In this document: positions 35,108-44,182 of the stretch, one piece after another
Layout: each line of letters opens with the position of its first letter
Position numbering within the stretch: position 1 is the stretch's first letter
From: Erysipelatoclostridium sp. An173
GTDB taxonomy: Bacteria > Bacillota_I > Bacilli_A > Erysipelotrichales > Coprobacillaceae
Assembly: GCF_002160495.1 (NCBI RefSeq)
Contig: NZ_NFKR01000001.1
Coordinates: 1-64,000 of the forward strand
Direction of reading: 5' to 3'
DNA length: 64,000 nt
Notes under the pieces: generated by a model
What the model was told of the DNA's origin: nothing
Database searches by the model: none
The model's input: only the letters and a program-made list of their open reading frames with translations
Program-made: the position numbers and the translations under genes

Positions 35108-36835
35108 ATGAAAAAATTATTAATAAGTGATTATGATAAAATCAAAAAATATTTAGATGATGCTAACTATGAAGGCTATAACTCTAATTTTGTAACAATG
35201 ATGATGTGGGATCATGAATATGAGATCTATTATGAAATTCATGATCATTACTTAATTATGTTACACACATATTTAAACGAACACTTTTTCTCAATGCCTT
35301 TTTGTAAAGAAGAATATTATCAAGAAGCTATTGAGTATATGATGGAGTATGCAAATAATCATCATTTTGCTTTTAGAATAGATCTAGCAGTAGATAAATT
35401 TGTCGATAAAATTAAAGAAATTTACCAAGATAAATTCTTATATTTACATAATGAAGATAACGATGATTATGTTTACGAAAAAAAATCTTTAGAAACATTA
35501 TCAGGTAAAAAAATGCAAAAAAGACGAAATCATTTTAATGCTTTTATAAAAGAACATCCTGATTACGTTTATAAAGAAATTGAAGATGAAGATATTGATA
35601 ATGTTTTAAACTGTCTTAAAAAATGGGATACTGATCATAGCAATGAAAACAGTGTCGTATCTGAATTTATTGGTATCGTATATCTTTTAGTACATCGTAA
35701 AGAATTAAATATCAAAACAGGTTGTATTTATCTTAATGGTCAATTAGAAGCTTTTATAATTGGATCACCATTAAAGCATAAAACAGTACAAATTCATGTT
35801 GAAAAAGCAAATAAAGAAATTCGCGGTTTATATGTTGCAATCGGCAAATTTTTCTTAGAGCAAAACTATGCCGATTATGAACTTGTAAACAGAGAAGAAG
35901 ATATGGGTCTAGATTCTTTAAGACGAGCTAAAAAAATGCTTCATCCAATTAAAATGATTCATAAATATACAATCGTTACAAACAATCAATCAATTGTTAA
36001 AGCAAACAATAGCGATATTCCACAAATAATTGATTTATGGAAAAAAAGTTTTAAAGATGAAAATGAGCAATCAACTAAATTTTATTTTGATAAATGTTAT
36101 CAAAATGAAAATACTTATTTATTGAAAAATAACCATCATCTTGTTTCAATGGTACAGATTGTCCCTTATACAATAATACTAGATAATAAGGAATGTTTGG
36201 CATACTTTATTTTAGGTGTGGCTACTGATAAGAATTACCAAAAACAAGGTTTAATGAAAAAATTAATGAATTATGTTTTAAACTTACCACAATATCAAGG
36301 ACAAAAAATTCTATTACAAGCTTATCAACCAGAAATATATTATAATTTTGGATTTAAAGAAGATTATTTTCATAAGATAACAAAAGTTAATAAAGAGTAC
36401 TATCAAAATAATAGTGATTTAAATATTATAACTGATTATGATTGTACTAAGTCATTATCTTTATATCAAAAATTTACCAAAAAATATAACGGTTATCGAA
36501 AACGTGATTTAGATTATTACAAAAATTATTTAATTGCTCGCTGTTTAGCGTATGATGAATCATTGAAAATATTTTATGATAAAACTAATGCCATCGGCTA
36601 CATGATCTATAGCGAAGATGAAAATCAAATTAAGGTTTCTGAATTGATTTATGAAAATGACACTGCATTGAATAAAATGATTGCAGCAATTATTAATGAT
36701 GATAAAGAATTAATAATTGAATCAGATATGCTTACAAATATTAATGGTGAAAGCCAGGTTATTTGTACAATGTTGACAAACTTCTTAAAAAATAGTTGTC
36801 AAGATAATAATTTTTATATCAACGAGTGTCTCTGA
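35108..36835 (+). CDS. Tandem acyltransferase: DUF2156 domain fused to Eis-like GNAT
   Basis: A 575-residue cytoplasmic protein with two acyltransferase modules. Residues 1 to about 290 resemble DUF2156, the C-terminal domain of phosphatidylglycerol lysyltransferases, with the family's basic KKMQKRRNHFN and a late GLYVAIGKFF. Residues from about 295 resemble the Eis group of GNATs: LGVATDKNYQKQGLMKKLM carries the acetyl-CoA loop, followed by a C-terminal domain typical of Eis. No membrane helices, so lipid lysylation by itself is unlikely. The substrates are unknown. Base use matches the neighbours. Confidence 0.75.
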   Translation: MKKLLISDYDKIKKYLDDANYEGYNSNFVTMMMWDHEYEIYYEIHDHYLIMLHTYLNEHFFSMPFCKEEYYQEAIEYMMEYANNHHFAFRIDLAVDKFVDKIKEIYQDKFLYLHNEDNDDYVYEKKSLETLSGKKMQKRRNHFNAFIKEHPDYVYKEIEDEDIDNVLNCLKKWDTDHSNENSVVSEFIGIVYLLVHRKELNIKTGCIYLNGQLEAFIIGSPLKHKTVQIHVEKANKEIRGLYVAIGKFFLEQNYADYELVNREEDMGLDSLRRAKKMLHPIKMIHKYTIVTNNQSIVKANNSDIPQIIDLWKKSFKDENEQSTKFYFDKCYQNENTYLLKNNHHLVSMVQIVPYTIILDNKECLAYFILGVATDKNYQKQGLMKKLMNYVLNLPQYQGQKILLQAYQPEIYYNFGFKEDYFHKITKVNKEYYQNNSDLNIITDYDCTKSLSLYQKFTKKYNGYRKRDLDYYKNYLIARCLAYDESLKIFYDKTNAIGYMIYSEDENQIKVSELIYENDTALNKMIAAIINDDKELIIESDMLTNINGESQVICTMLTNFLKNSCQDNNFYINECL

Positions 36836-36847
36836 GATAATTTTTTA

Positions 36848-36876
36848 TTGACTAACCAACTTCTACATTATAAAAT
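36848..36876 (+). promoter_or_regulatory. Predicted promoter of purF
   Basis: TTGACT (36848-36853) and TAAAAT (36871-36876) are 17 bases apart. A strong AAAGGAGG follows just before the purF start. No purine riboswitch or PurR-type leader is visible in the short space. Confidence 0.6.
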
Positions 36877-36902
36877 AAAAAAGATTTAAAGGAGGTTAGT
36901 TA

Positions 36903-38324
36903 ATGGACTATCAAGATCGTCAATTACATGAAGAGTGTGGTGTTTTTGCTGTATGTGGTTACGAAAATGCCGCAGCAATGTGTTATTATGGTTTACATAG
37001 CTTGCAACACCGTGGTCAAGAAGCCGCTGGTATTATTGTAAAAAATAAAGAAGCATTATCAATTCAAAAAGGTGAAGGCTTAGTTACTGAAGTATTTGAT
37101 CAAGAAAAGATTTCTAAGATGATTGGAGATTATGCAATTGGTCATGTTCGCTACTCAACAGCTGGTGGTGGAGGAATTGCTAATGTACAACCTTTATTAT
37201 TTAGAACATTAAATGGCTCATTAGGAATTGCTCATAATGGTAATATTGTAAATGCTAATATATTAAAAAGTGAATTAGAAAAAAAAGGAAGTATCTTTTC
37301 TAGTACTTCTGATACAGAAATTTTAGGTCATCTTATTATGCGTGAAAAAGGGCATATGATTGATCGAATCTGTAATTCATTAAATAAATTAGATGGCGCT
37401 TTTGCATTTTTAATATTAATAGAAAATGCTTTATATGTCGCTCGTGATAAATATGGTTTACGACCAATTTCTATTGGACAACTTCCTAACGGTGCTTATG
37501 TATTTTCATCAGAAACTTGTGCATTTGAAGTAGTAGGGGCTAAATTTTTAAGAGATTTAGAACCAGGGGAAATTGTTCGTGTAAAAAATGGTGAAATTAA
37601 ATCAAAATTATATACAACTGATGTTGTAGATAAAATATGTGCAATGGAGTATATATACTTCTCACGCCCTGATAGTAATCTAGATGGTATAAATGTCCAT
37701 ACAACTAGAAAACTTGCAGGAAAACAATTATTTATTGAATCTCCAGTTGAGGCTGATTTAGTAATTGGGGTTCCAGATTCATCAATTTCTGCAGCTATTG
37801 GTTATTCTGAAGCTTCAGGAATACCATACGAAATGGGATTAATAAAAAATAAATATGTTGGAAGAACATTTATTCAACCGACTCAAGAAATGAGAGAACA
37901 AGGTGTACGAATGAAACTTTCCGCTGTTTCATCAATTGTAAAAGACAAACGTGTAATCATGATAGATGATTCAATCGTTAGGGGAACAACATCTAAACGA
38001 ATTGTAAGACTACTAAAAGAAGCAGGAGCCAAAGAAGTTCATGTACGAATCGCTTCACCAGCAATTAAATATCCATGTTTTTATGGAGTTGATATGTCAA
38101 CAATGGATGAATTAATTTCCAATCGCTTATCAGTTAATGAATTGTGCAAATATATTGAAGCTGATTCACTAGCATTTATTAGTGAAGAAGGGATTGATAA
38201 ATCAATTCATTTCAACAAAGAAAAACATAAATGTGGTTTATGTCTAGCATGTTTCAATGGCGATTATGTAACTGATATTTATGATGCTTTTGAACATGAT
38301 AAAGAGAAAAAAGGAAAAATCTAA
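36903..38324 (+). CDS. purF: Amidophosphoribosyltransferase
   Basis: The first enzyme of purine synthesis, making phosphoribosylamine from PRPP and glutamine. The 473 residues begin with an 11-residue pro-peptide before the nucleophile Cys12 (EECGVFAV), as in the iron-sulfur type of B. subtilis. Cysteines for the cluster are present (KICAMEY, KYPCFYG, CGLCLAC). The PRPP site reads VIMIDDSIVRGTTS (about residues 354-367). It stands alone, away from other pur genes, which is unusual. A 16-base perfect hairpin follows at 38338. Confidence 0.96.
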   Translation: MDYQDRQLHEECGVFAVCGYENAAAMCYYGLHSLQHRGQEAAGIIVKNKEALSIQKGEGLVTEVFDQEKISKMIGDYAIGHVRYSTAGGGGIANVQPLLFRTLNGSLGIAHNGNIVNANILKSELEKKGSIFSSTSDTEILGHLIMREKGHMIDRICNSLNKLDGAFAFLILIENALYVARDKYGLRPISIGQLPNGAYVFSSETCAFEVVGAKFLRDLEPGEIVRVKNGEIKSKLYTTDVVDKICAMEYIYFSRPDSNLDGINVHTTRKLAGKQLFIESPVEADLVIGVPDSSISAAIGYSEASGIPYEMGLIKNKYVGRTFIQPTQEMREQGVRMKLSAVSSIVKDKRVIMIDDSIVRGTTSKRIVRLLKEAGAKEVHVRIASPAIKYPCFYGVDMSTMDELISNRLSVNELCKYIEADSLAFISEEGIDKSIHFNKEKHKCGLCLACFNGDYVTDIYDAFEHDKEKKGKI

Positions 38325-38337
38325 AATTAATTTACAT

Positions 38338-38373
38338 AATAATAATGGTGCTTAAACAAGCACCATTATTATT
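38338..38373 (+). terminator. Perfect 16-bp hairpin after purF
   Basis: AATAATAATGGTGCTT (38338-38353) and its exact complement (38358-38373) flank an AAAC loop. The downstream arm is AT-rich but has no clean T-run. It probably ends purF transcription. Confidence 0.7.
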
Positions 38374-38377
38374 AAAT

Positions 38378-38670
38378 TCTACAGGTGGAGTACCAATAAT
38401 ATCTTTATATCGACCAACAGGATTATTTGATCAATATCAAATTAAATTCCATGCTCATACACCAATTGTAGAGATTTTTAAAGACAAAGTATTAACAGTT
38501 GATAATATGGATAAAAAAATATTTACAGAAGCTGATACAATAATTTCTGCTATCGGAAGAATTTCTGTAAAAAATAAGGAATTCGAGTAGTCTCAGTTGG
38601 TGATGCTGTTAAACCACGAAAAGTAGATCAAGCAATACATGAAGCATTCTATGCAGGATTAAATATTTAA
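38378..38670 (+). pseudogene. Decayed C-terminal end of an old-yellow-enzyme-type flavin oxidoreductase
   Basis: No start and no N-terminal part remain. The first frame reads GGVPII...TIISAIGRISV and stops at 38588; a second frame takes over as VVSVGDAVKPRKVDQAIHEAF and ends at 38670. This is the usual C-terminal end (nucleotide-binding domain) of NADH:flavin oxidoreductases of the FadH/BaiH/2-enoate reductase group. The frame break and the missing ~550 N-terminal residues mark it as a remnant. A hairpin terminator is still present at 38677. Confidence 0.8.
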
Positions 38671-38676
38671 TTTATA

Positions 38677-38710
38677 AAGAACAGGGGTAAAGTAAATCGC
38701 TCCTGTTCTT
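38677..38710 (+). terminator. Terminator-like hairpin after the pseudogene
   Basis: AAGAACAGG/CCTGTTCTT with a longer loop, followed by an AT-rich tract. It probably belonged to the former intact gene. Confidence 0.6.
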
Positions 38711-38725
38711 ATTATAATTATATAT

Positions 38726-38802
38726 ATAACTTCGCATAATGTATATTATGAAATTTTTATGTATGGAATAATGTGAATAAAATGTGCACAATGTGAATAA
38801 AA
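38726..38802. repeat. Palindrome and direct-repeat cluster
   Basis: CATAAT-N4-ATTATG sits inside a larger near-palindrome at about 38730-38752. It is followed by two copies of AATGTGAATAAAA (38770-38782 and 38790-38802) around a TGTGCACA palindrome. It lies between the decayed oxidoreductase and the deoB operon terminator. It resembles mobile or recombination-linked palindromes, but no partner copy is in the window. Confidence 0.55.
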
Positions 38803-38825
38803 AAGGAAATCTGTTAGATTTCCTA
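38797..38825 (-). terminator. Rho-independent terminator of the xerD-deoB transcript
   Basis: On the minus strand AGGAAATC/GATTTCCT with a short loop is followed by a run of T residues. Confidence 0.85.
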
Positions 38826-39089
38826 AATTGTATTAATAAATACAACCGTATTTAAAACAAAGAAAAATATTCCTACGATAATTAAATATATGTATATCTT
38901 AAATTTTTCATTTTTTCGATAATTATTAAATAAAGCTAATATTCCACAAACAATCAATGCAATCGCAATAATATAAAATAGAAATGTACCAACAAAAGTT
39001 CTTGTCAATATTCCTATTGCAAATAAGAAAGTTCCAATCCCATATGCTAATATTGACATTACAATTAATCTTTTAGTCTTATCTTCCAT
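38823..39089 (-). CDS. Small membrane protein of unknown function
   Basis: An 88-residue protein with three hydrophobic helices (about residues 10-28, 33-51 and 64-84) joined by a basic loop NNYRKNEKFK. No family recognised. It starts nine bases after the deoB stop, with AAGGAG before the ATG, so it is probably co-expressed with deoB. Its stop lies inside the operon terminator. It could be a small transport or envelope accessory protein; nothing more can be said. Confidence 0.65.
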   Translation of the reverse strand: MEDKTKRLIVMSILAYGIGTFLFAIGILTRTFVGTFLFYIIAIALIVCGILALFNNYRKNEKFKIYIYLIIVGIFFFVLNTVVFINTI

Positions 39090-39098
39090 GTATACTCC

Positions 39099-40280
39099 TT
39101 AAATTATATTCTTTAAAATTGATTTTCCAATTTTAGGTAGTTCAACATTAAAGTTTTCTGCAATAGTTGCTCCGATTACTGAAAATGATTCCATTGGTGC
39201 TAAACAACGTGGCTGCAATAATTCTTTAGAATAAATGATCAAAGGAACTTGTTCACGCGTATGATCAGTACCTTTGTATGTTGGATCATTACCATGATCA
39301 GCAGTTATCATTAATAAATCATCGGCTTGTAAATATTTCATCAATTCACCTAACTGTTCATCAAATTCGACAATTGCCTGACCATATCCTTGATAATCAC
39401 GACGATGACCGTATTTAGCATCAAAGTCAACAAGATTAACAAAGCATAATCCGTTAAAGTTAGTTTTAGCTAATTCAATAGTTTTTTCCATACCATCTTT
39501 ATTGCTAATAGTCTTAACACTTCTTGTTATTCCCTGATTAACAAAAATATCAGGAATTTTACCTACACCGATTACATCAAAATTATTCTCTTTTAAAGTG
39601 TCTAATACAGTTTTATCAAATGGGGCTAAGGCTAGATCATGGCGATTAGCAGTTCTTTCAAACTCCCCTGCTTTTTTACCAATAAATGGACGGGCAATAA
39701 TTCTACCTACTTTCCATCGTTCATCCATTGCTAGTTCACGAGCAATTTGACAAGCTTCATATAATTCTTCTAGCGGTATTACTTCTTCATTAGCTGCTAT
39801 CTGGAAGACTGAATCAGCTGATGTATATACAATCCAATCGCCTGTTTTAATCTGGTGTTCACCATATTCTTGAATAATCTCAGTTCCACTAGCCGCTTTA
39901 TTACCAACACATTTTCGTCCTGTTTTTTCTTCAAATAAACGAATAAATTCATCAGGAAAACCAGTATCAGTAAAAGTGATAAAAGGTTTTTCTGTCTTTA
40001 ATCCCATCATTTCCCAATGACCAGTCATAGTATCTTTACCATTAGAAATCTCACTTAAAGAAAGAGTATATCCTAATTGTAAGCTTAATTGATGAATACC
40101 TTTAAAGTCACCTAAATTACCTAATCCTAGTCCTTCTAAATTCACTACATCTAAACCATTACATTTTTCACAGATATGCTTTAATGTATTAGCACCATAA
40201 TCATCATATAATGCACTATCACAAGCATTTCCAATCCCTAAAGAATCACAAACTATTAAAAAAATTCGATTATATTTCAT
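39099..40280 (-). CDS. deoB: Phosphopentomutase
   Basis: The enzyme converts ribose-1-phosphate or deoxyribose-1-phosphate to the 5-phosphate in nucleoside salvage. The 393 residues show the alkaline-phosphatase-type metal motifs: CDSLGIG near the start, the phosphorylated threonine in GKDTMTGHWEM (about residues 81-91) and TADHGNDPT near 325. The ATG at 40280 after GGAGGG is preferred over several earlier ATGs inside xerD. Order spoIIM-xerD-deoB follows B. subtilis (spoIIM-fur-ripX-drm) without fur. Confidence 0.96.
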   Translation of the reverse strand: MKYNRIFLIVCDSLGIGNACDSALYDDYGANTLKHICEKCNGLDVVNLEGLGLGNLGDFKGIHQLSLQLGYTLSLSEISNGKDTMTGHWEMMGLKTEKPFITFTDTGFPDEFIRLFEEKTGRKCVGNKAASGTEIIQEYGEHQIKTGDWIVYTSADSVFQIAANEEVIPLEELYEACQIARELAMDERWKVGRIIARPFIGKKAGEFERTANRHDLALAPFDKTVLDTLKENNFDVIGVGKIPDIFVNQGITRSVKTISNKDGMEKTIELAKTNFNGLCFVNLVDFDAKYGHRRDYQGYGQAIVEFDEQLGELMKYLQADDLLMITADHGNDPTYKGTDHTREQVPLIIYSKELLQPRCLAPMESFSVIGATIAENFNVELPKIGKSILKNII

Positions 40281-40299
40281 CTTACCCTCCATATGTAAA

Positions 40300-41214
40300 C
40301 TATTTATCATTATCAATTATCTTTTTCATTCTTGGATGAAACTGCTGGTATTCTTGTCTAATTTTCTGATTAGAAATATGCGTATAAATAGTAGTTGTTG
40401 AAATATCACTGTGTCCAAGCAACTCTTGAATCGAACGAAGATCAGCGCCATTTTCTAATAAATGAGTAGCAAAAGTATGTCGAAAAGTATGGGGAGAAAT
40501 GTTTTTATTTACCGTTGTTGTATTAATAATTGTCTTAAGTATATGATAAAACTCTTGGCGACTTAATGGATTACCATGTTGATTGAAAAATAACAATGAA
40601 TCATTTTTTAAATTTAATTCATCACGATATTCATTGATATACTGCGTTAATAATTTACCAACATATTTACTTATTGGAACTAGTCGCTCTTTATCACCTT
40701 TACCAATTACTTTTACAAACCCCATTTTAATATTTAAATCAGACATTCTTAAATTTAATAATTCTGAAACACGCATTCCTGTTGCATATAGTAATTCAAC
40801 TAAACAGCGATTTCTAGAACTTATTGCATCAACCACTTCAATACTATTTAAAAGTTCAGCCATTTCTGACTTAGATAATACCGTTGGTAATTTTTTATCT
40901 TTTTTTGGCAGCGTAAAACTACTCATCAAATTATTAGGAACAATTTTTTCTCTCACTAAAAAAAGATAAAACATCCGTAAAGATACAATTTTTCTAGAAA
41001 CAGAATTAGTACTTTGAATTTTGCCTAGTTCTTTTAAATATAGGCGTATATGTTCTTTATCAATTTTTTCTACCTGATCTATTTCAAATTTTTCATTTAT
41101 ATATTTAAAAAACTTTTTAAGATCTCTATCATACGCACTCACCGTATTTTTGCTTAATCCTTTTTCAACTATTAAGTATTGCTTATATTCATCTAATACC
41201 TCTTTTGCTTCCAT
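40300..41214 (-). CDS. xerD: Tyrosine recombinase XerD
   Basis: A 304-residue site-specific recombinase that, with a partner, resolves chromosome dimers at dif. The N-terminal SAM-like domain (to about residue 95) contains GLSKNTVSAYDRDL. The catalytic set is visible: Arg in ATGMRVSELL, Lys in GKGDKERLVP, HTFRHTFATHLL with His and Arg, and the nucleophile Tyr in TTTIYTHIS near residue 280. Neighbouring genes support chromosomal XerD rather than a mobile integrase. Confidence 0.94.
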   Translation of the reverse strand: MEAKEVLDEYKQYLIVEKGLSKNTVSAYDRDLKKFFKYINEKFEIDQVEKIDKEHIRLYLKELGKIQSTNSVSRKIVSLRMFYLFLVREKIVPNNLMSSFTLPKKDKKLPTVLSKSEMAELLNSIEVVDAISSRNRCLVELLYATGMRVSELLNLRMSDLNIKMGFVKVIGKGDKERLVPISKYVGKLLTQYINEYRDELNLKNDSLLFFNQHGNPLSRQEFYHILKTIINTTTVNKNISPHTFRHTFATHLLENGADLRSIQELLGHSDISTTTIYTHISNQKIRQEYQQFHPRMKKIIDNDK

Positions 41215-41283
41215 TTATCAACACATCCTGCCTACTTGGATATTATAACACGTTTAAAAATAATATTGCCAATGATTTGGTAA

Positions 41284-41847
41284 CTAAAGTACATAAACTT
41301 TAAATGCCATTGACAGACTTACAATGATTAAAATAATAATAATATAATCTAATATATAATTAATTATTTTACGACTATTAAAAACTTCAGTTGTTAAAAA
41401 TGATATTGTAAAGCAATTTAATGACAATCTAATGGCAATTATTGAAATTACATATAATAAGGCTAGTTCTAAAATAAGTTGTGGAAAAAAGCTAAAAAAA
41501 AGCATTGAAGCACTAAATTTGTTTAAAGTAAAATAATAAATAGTAGCAATTGCAATCTGCATTCCCTTTGAAAAAATTACAAAACTATTTAAAATAACTC
41601 CTAAAAAACTTGTTGATATTATTAATGATAAAAGTATGTATAAACTAGTTATTGTTAAATAAAGATTGTAATTATTTGTTGCTGTATTATCTTTATAAAA
41701 AAATATATATTTATTTAATTGGACTATTGTTTCATTACCATAAAAATAAAATACAATTCCAAATAATAATCCACAAATAAATAAAATTGCTGCAAACGTA
41801 TTAATTACTAATTTTTCATTTTTAAATATTTTGTTTAAAATACCCAT
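41284..41847 (-). CDS. spoIIM: Stage II sporulation protein M
   Basis: A 187-residue membrane protein with about five helices. SpoIIM is part of the SpoIID-SpoIIM-SpoIIP engulfment machine, the membrane anchor for the peptidoglycan hydrolases. Support comes from length, topology (short basic start, NTFAAILFICGLLFG, then GVILNSFVIFSKGMQI) and its place beside xerD and deoB as in B. subtilis. The ATG at 41847 follows GGAGG; the longer form from 41880 is less likely. A sigma-E-like promoter lies upstream. Confidence 0.85.
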   Translation of the reverse strand: MGILNKIFKNEKLVINTFAAILFICGLLFGIVFYFYGNETIVQLNKYIFFYKDNTATNNYNLYLTITSLYILLSLIISTSFLGVILNSFVIFSKGMQIAIATIYYFTLNKFSASMLFFSFFPQLILELALLYVISIIAIRLSLNCFTISFLTTEVFNSRKIINYILDYIIIILIIVSLSMAFKVYVL

Positions 41848-41867
41848 AAGTGTTCCTCCGTTTATAT

Positions 41868-41896
41868 AACTTATGAGCATTTTAAAAATTTTATTC
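41868..41896 (-). promoter_or_regulatory. Sigma-E-like promoter of spoIIM
   Basis: On the minus strand, GAATAAA (41890-41896) and CATAAGTT (41868-41875) are spaced by 14 bases. The first half of the -10 is perfect, the second half weak. B. subtilis spoIIM is sigma-E controlled. Confidence 0.4.
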
Positions 41897-41898
41897 TT

Positions 41899-43113
41899 TT
41901 ATTTTAAATATTTCTTTTGGGGTTGTTTTTCTTTTTTAGACAAAGCAGAAGCTTTAGTAACTAATGGATGATCAAAGTTTTCATTAATTTTATCGATTAA
42001 CTTATCTAAATTTTCATTTTTTATATTTGGTTGTTGCTCAACTTCAAAAATACTGATCTGCTCTTTTAAATTTTTCTTATTAATAGTGTTATTTAAACTG
42101 ACCCCCAATAATCGAACTGGTCTACCGTTATAATTACTATCAAATAGCATTTTAGCAGTTGATAAAATTGTTTCATAATCATTGATATATTTAGAAACAG
42201 TTGTTTGTCTAGTAACACTTTCAAAGCGAGTATATTTAATTGTTATCGAAATCGAATTAGATACCAGGTTTCTTTTTAAAGCTCGTGTAGATACTTGTTT
42301 TGCTAAATTACTTAAAACTTCTTTTAAATATACTTCATCGTTAGTATCAGCTGGTAAAGTTGTTGAATTCCCAACTGATTTTAACTCATTATGTCCATAA
42401 TCAACCGGATTAGTATCGATACCATTAGCTTTTCGATAAACTAGTAAAGCATTTTTACCAATAACCTTTTTTAAATTATCATAATTTTTATAATCAGCTA
42501 AATCACCAATAGTATTAATACCAACCGCTCTTAATTTAGGCTGTGTTTTTTTACCTATACCAAACATATCTTTAATATCTAATGGCCACATTACTTCTTT
42601 TAAATTATTTCTAGTAAGAACAGTAATTCCCATTGGCTTTTTCATATCGCTAGCCATCTTAGCTAAAAACTTATTAGGAGAAATACCAATTGAGCACTGC
42701 AAATTTAATTGTTCATAAACTTTAGTCTGGATATCTTTAGCTAAAACAACTGGATGAATTTTTTTCTCTTGAATAATTGATGTAACATCAAGATAACACT
42801 CATCAATACTAGCTACCTCTAATATTTCACTGTATGATGCTATTATTGTAAAAAATTCATTTGATAAACGATGATATAACTCAAAATCAGCGGGTAAGAT
42901 AATTAAGTCTTTACATAATTGTTTAGCTTGAAAAAGAGGCATTGCTGAATGAATCCCGTATTTTCTAGCTTCATATGAAGCAGTTGTAATAATACTTCTT
43001 TTAGATTTTCCTGAAATTACGATTGGTTTCCCTTTTAACGAAGGATTTCTAGAAATTTCAGCACTAGCATAAAAAGCATTTAAATCAATGTGAAATATTA
43101 CTTGCATCATCAT
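41899..43113 (-). CDS. dinB: DNA polymerase IV (Y family)
   Basis: A 404-residue translesion polymerase. The metal-binding motifs are visible in HIDLNAFYASAE (about residues 8-19) and ASIDECYLDV (about 102-111). The thumb motif FGIGKKTQPKL lies near 188, and the little-finger domain extends to about 350. A short Lys-rich tail with QPQKKYLK may hold a sliding-clamp contact, though no clear clamp motif is seen. One of three consecutive ATG codons after GGAGG is used; the first is given. No SOS box is recognised upstream. Confidence 0.93.
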   Translation of the reverse strand: MMMQVIFHIDLNAFYASAEISRNPSLKGKPIVISGKSKRSIITTASYEARKYGIHSAMPLFQAKQLCKDLIILPADFELYHRLSNEFFTIIASYSEILEVASIDECYLDVTSIIQEKKIHPVVLAKDIQTKVYEQLNLQCSIGISPNKFLAKMASDMKKPMGITVLTRNNLKEVMWPLDIKDMFGIGKKTQPKLRAVGINTIGDLADYKNYDNLKKVIGKNALLVYRKANGIDTNPVDYGHNELKSVGNSTTLPADTNDEVYLKEVLSNLAKQVSTRALKRNLVSNSISITIKYTRFESVTRQTTVSKYINDYETILSTAKMLFDSNYNGRPVRLLGVSLNNTINKKNLKEQISIFEVEQQPNIKNENLDKLIDKINENFDHPLVTKASALSKKEKQPQKKYLK

Positions 43114-43136
43114 TTGCCTCCTTTATCTAAATATTA

Positions 43137-43158
43137 AGGTGCTCTAAAAGAGCACCTG
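43137..43158 (-). terminator. Terminator between spoIVB and dinB
   Basis: The stem AGGTGCTC/GAGCACCT with a short loop is followed on the minus strand by TTAATATTT. Confidence 0.7.
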
Positions 43159-43159
43159 T

Positions 43160-44152
43160 TTATTCCTGACTATCCATTTCTAACATCCAATCAATATACA
43201 AACCATATCCGGTCATTGGATTATTTCCTGATACATGAGTTACACAACCAACTATCTTATTATTTTGAATAATTGGTGAGCCACTCATTCCTTGTACTAT
43301 ACCATTAGCTTTTTCAATAACCTCTTTATCAGTTACTGTAAATTCAATGCCCTTTTCTTTAACCGTATCTTGACTATTTAATTTTGTGATTTCAATTTCA
43401 CATTTTACAATTTCATTACCTTCTAAAACTGTCAAGAAATAAGCTTTACCAAGTTTCGTTTCTTCAATAGTTGCAGTTTCCATCATTTCACGATTGGAAA
43501 TATCATAATTATAAGTTCCATAGATACCAAATTGACTATGGCTGTTTATACTACCTATTTCAACATTGGAAATGTCTGCAATTTTATTTCCTGAAGATTG
43601 ACTTGTTGCTTTTTTGATACTAGTTACATTACTTTCATAAATGCTTCCTTCTTGAAGCAAACTTTCACTATCTAGTTTAGAATCACTCATAGCATGGCCT
43701 AAAGCCCCAAATGAATGTGTTTCTGGATTATAGAAGGTCAAAGTCCCTACTCCACTAATAGAATCTTTTACATATAGTCCAGTTGAAAACTGTTGATTAT
43801 CATAAACAACTTTTAAACCCTGATGAATTACATTATCACCACGTTTAATAGTTAAATCATATGTTAAATCATCAGTTTTGTTTTTGATCACATATGTTAA
43901 ATCTTCAATACAAGTTACTTTTTGATCATCAATGGCTGTTATTAAATCACCAACTTGAAAATCATTACTAATTGGATTATAACTTTTGTTATCAATCTCT
44001 ATTGCATATCCACCAGTAATAACAACACCTTGATAATCTAATTCAATTCCAATTGAATCGCCACCAGGAATTAGTGATATTGCATAAGCGGCAACTGGAT
44101 TAATAATGGTCAAAGCCAGGATCAAAGAAAGGAATAGCTTTTTAAAAAGCAT
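43160..44152 (-). CDS. spoIVB: SpoIVB peptidase (forespore signalling protease)
   Basis: A secreted serine protease made in the forespore that triggers SpoIVFB to process pro-sigma-K. The 330 residues are shorter than the ~426 of B. subtilis. They contain an N-terminal signal/anchor helix (about 4-22), a PDZ domain (about 30-115) and the S55 peptidase domain with the catalytic His in GALGHAMSD (about 147-155) and Ser in GMSGSPI (about 293-299). The start follows AAGGAGG. The gene follows recN, as in B. subtilis; spo0A is absent after it. Confidence 0.93.
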   Translation of the reverse strand: MLFKKLFLSLILALTIINPVAAYAISLIPGGDSIGIELDYQGVVITGGYAIEIDNKSYNPISNDFQVGDLITAIDDQKVTCIEDLTYVIKNKTDDLTYDLTIKRGDNVIHQGLKVVYDNQQFSTGLYVKDSISGVGTLTFYNPETHSFGALGHAMSDSKLDSESLLQEGSIYESNVTSIKKATSQSSGNKIADISNVEIGSINSHSQFGIYGTYNYDISNREMMETATIEETKLGKAYFLTVLEGNEIVKCEIEITKLNSQDTVKEKGIEFTVTDKEVIEKANGIVQGMSGSPIIQNNKIVGCVTHVSGNNPMTGYGLYIDWMLEMDSQE

Positions 44153-44182
44153 AAAAACCTCCTTGTAGCATTAGCTACATTT

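Noticed and set aside
38345-38590. Independent 81-residue gene starting at 38345
   Set aside because: Its first ten codons are the purF hairpin, and the rest is the remnant of an oxidoreductase that continues in another frame.
38726-38759. Functional loxP site
   Set aside because: Only the left arm matches well (12 of 13); the right arm matches about half, so it is not a working loxP.
40583-40969. 128-residue frame on the plus strand inside xerD
   Set aside because: Mirror of a well-supported recombinase gene; no ribosome site and no family resemblance.
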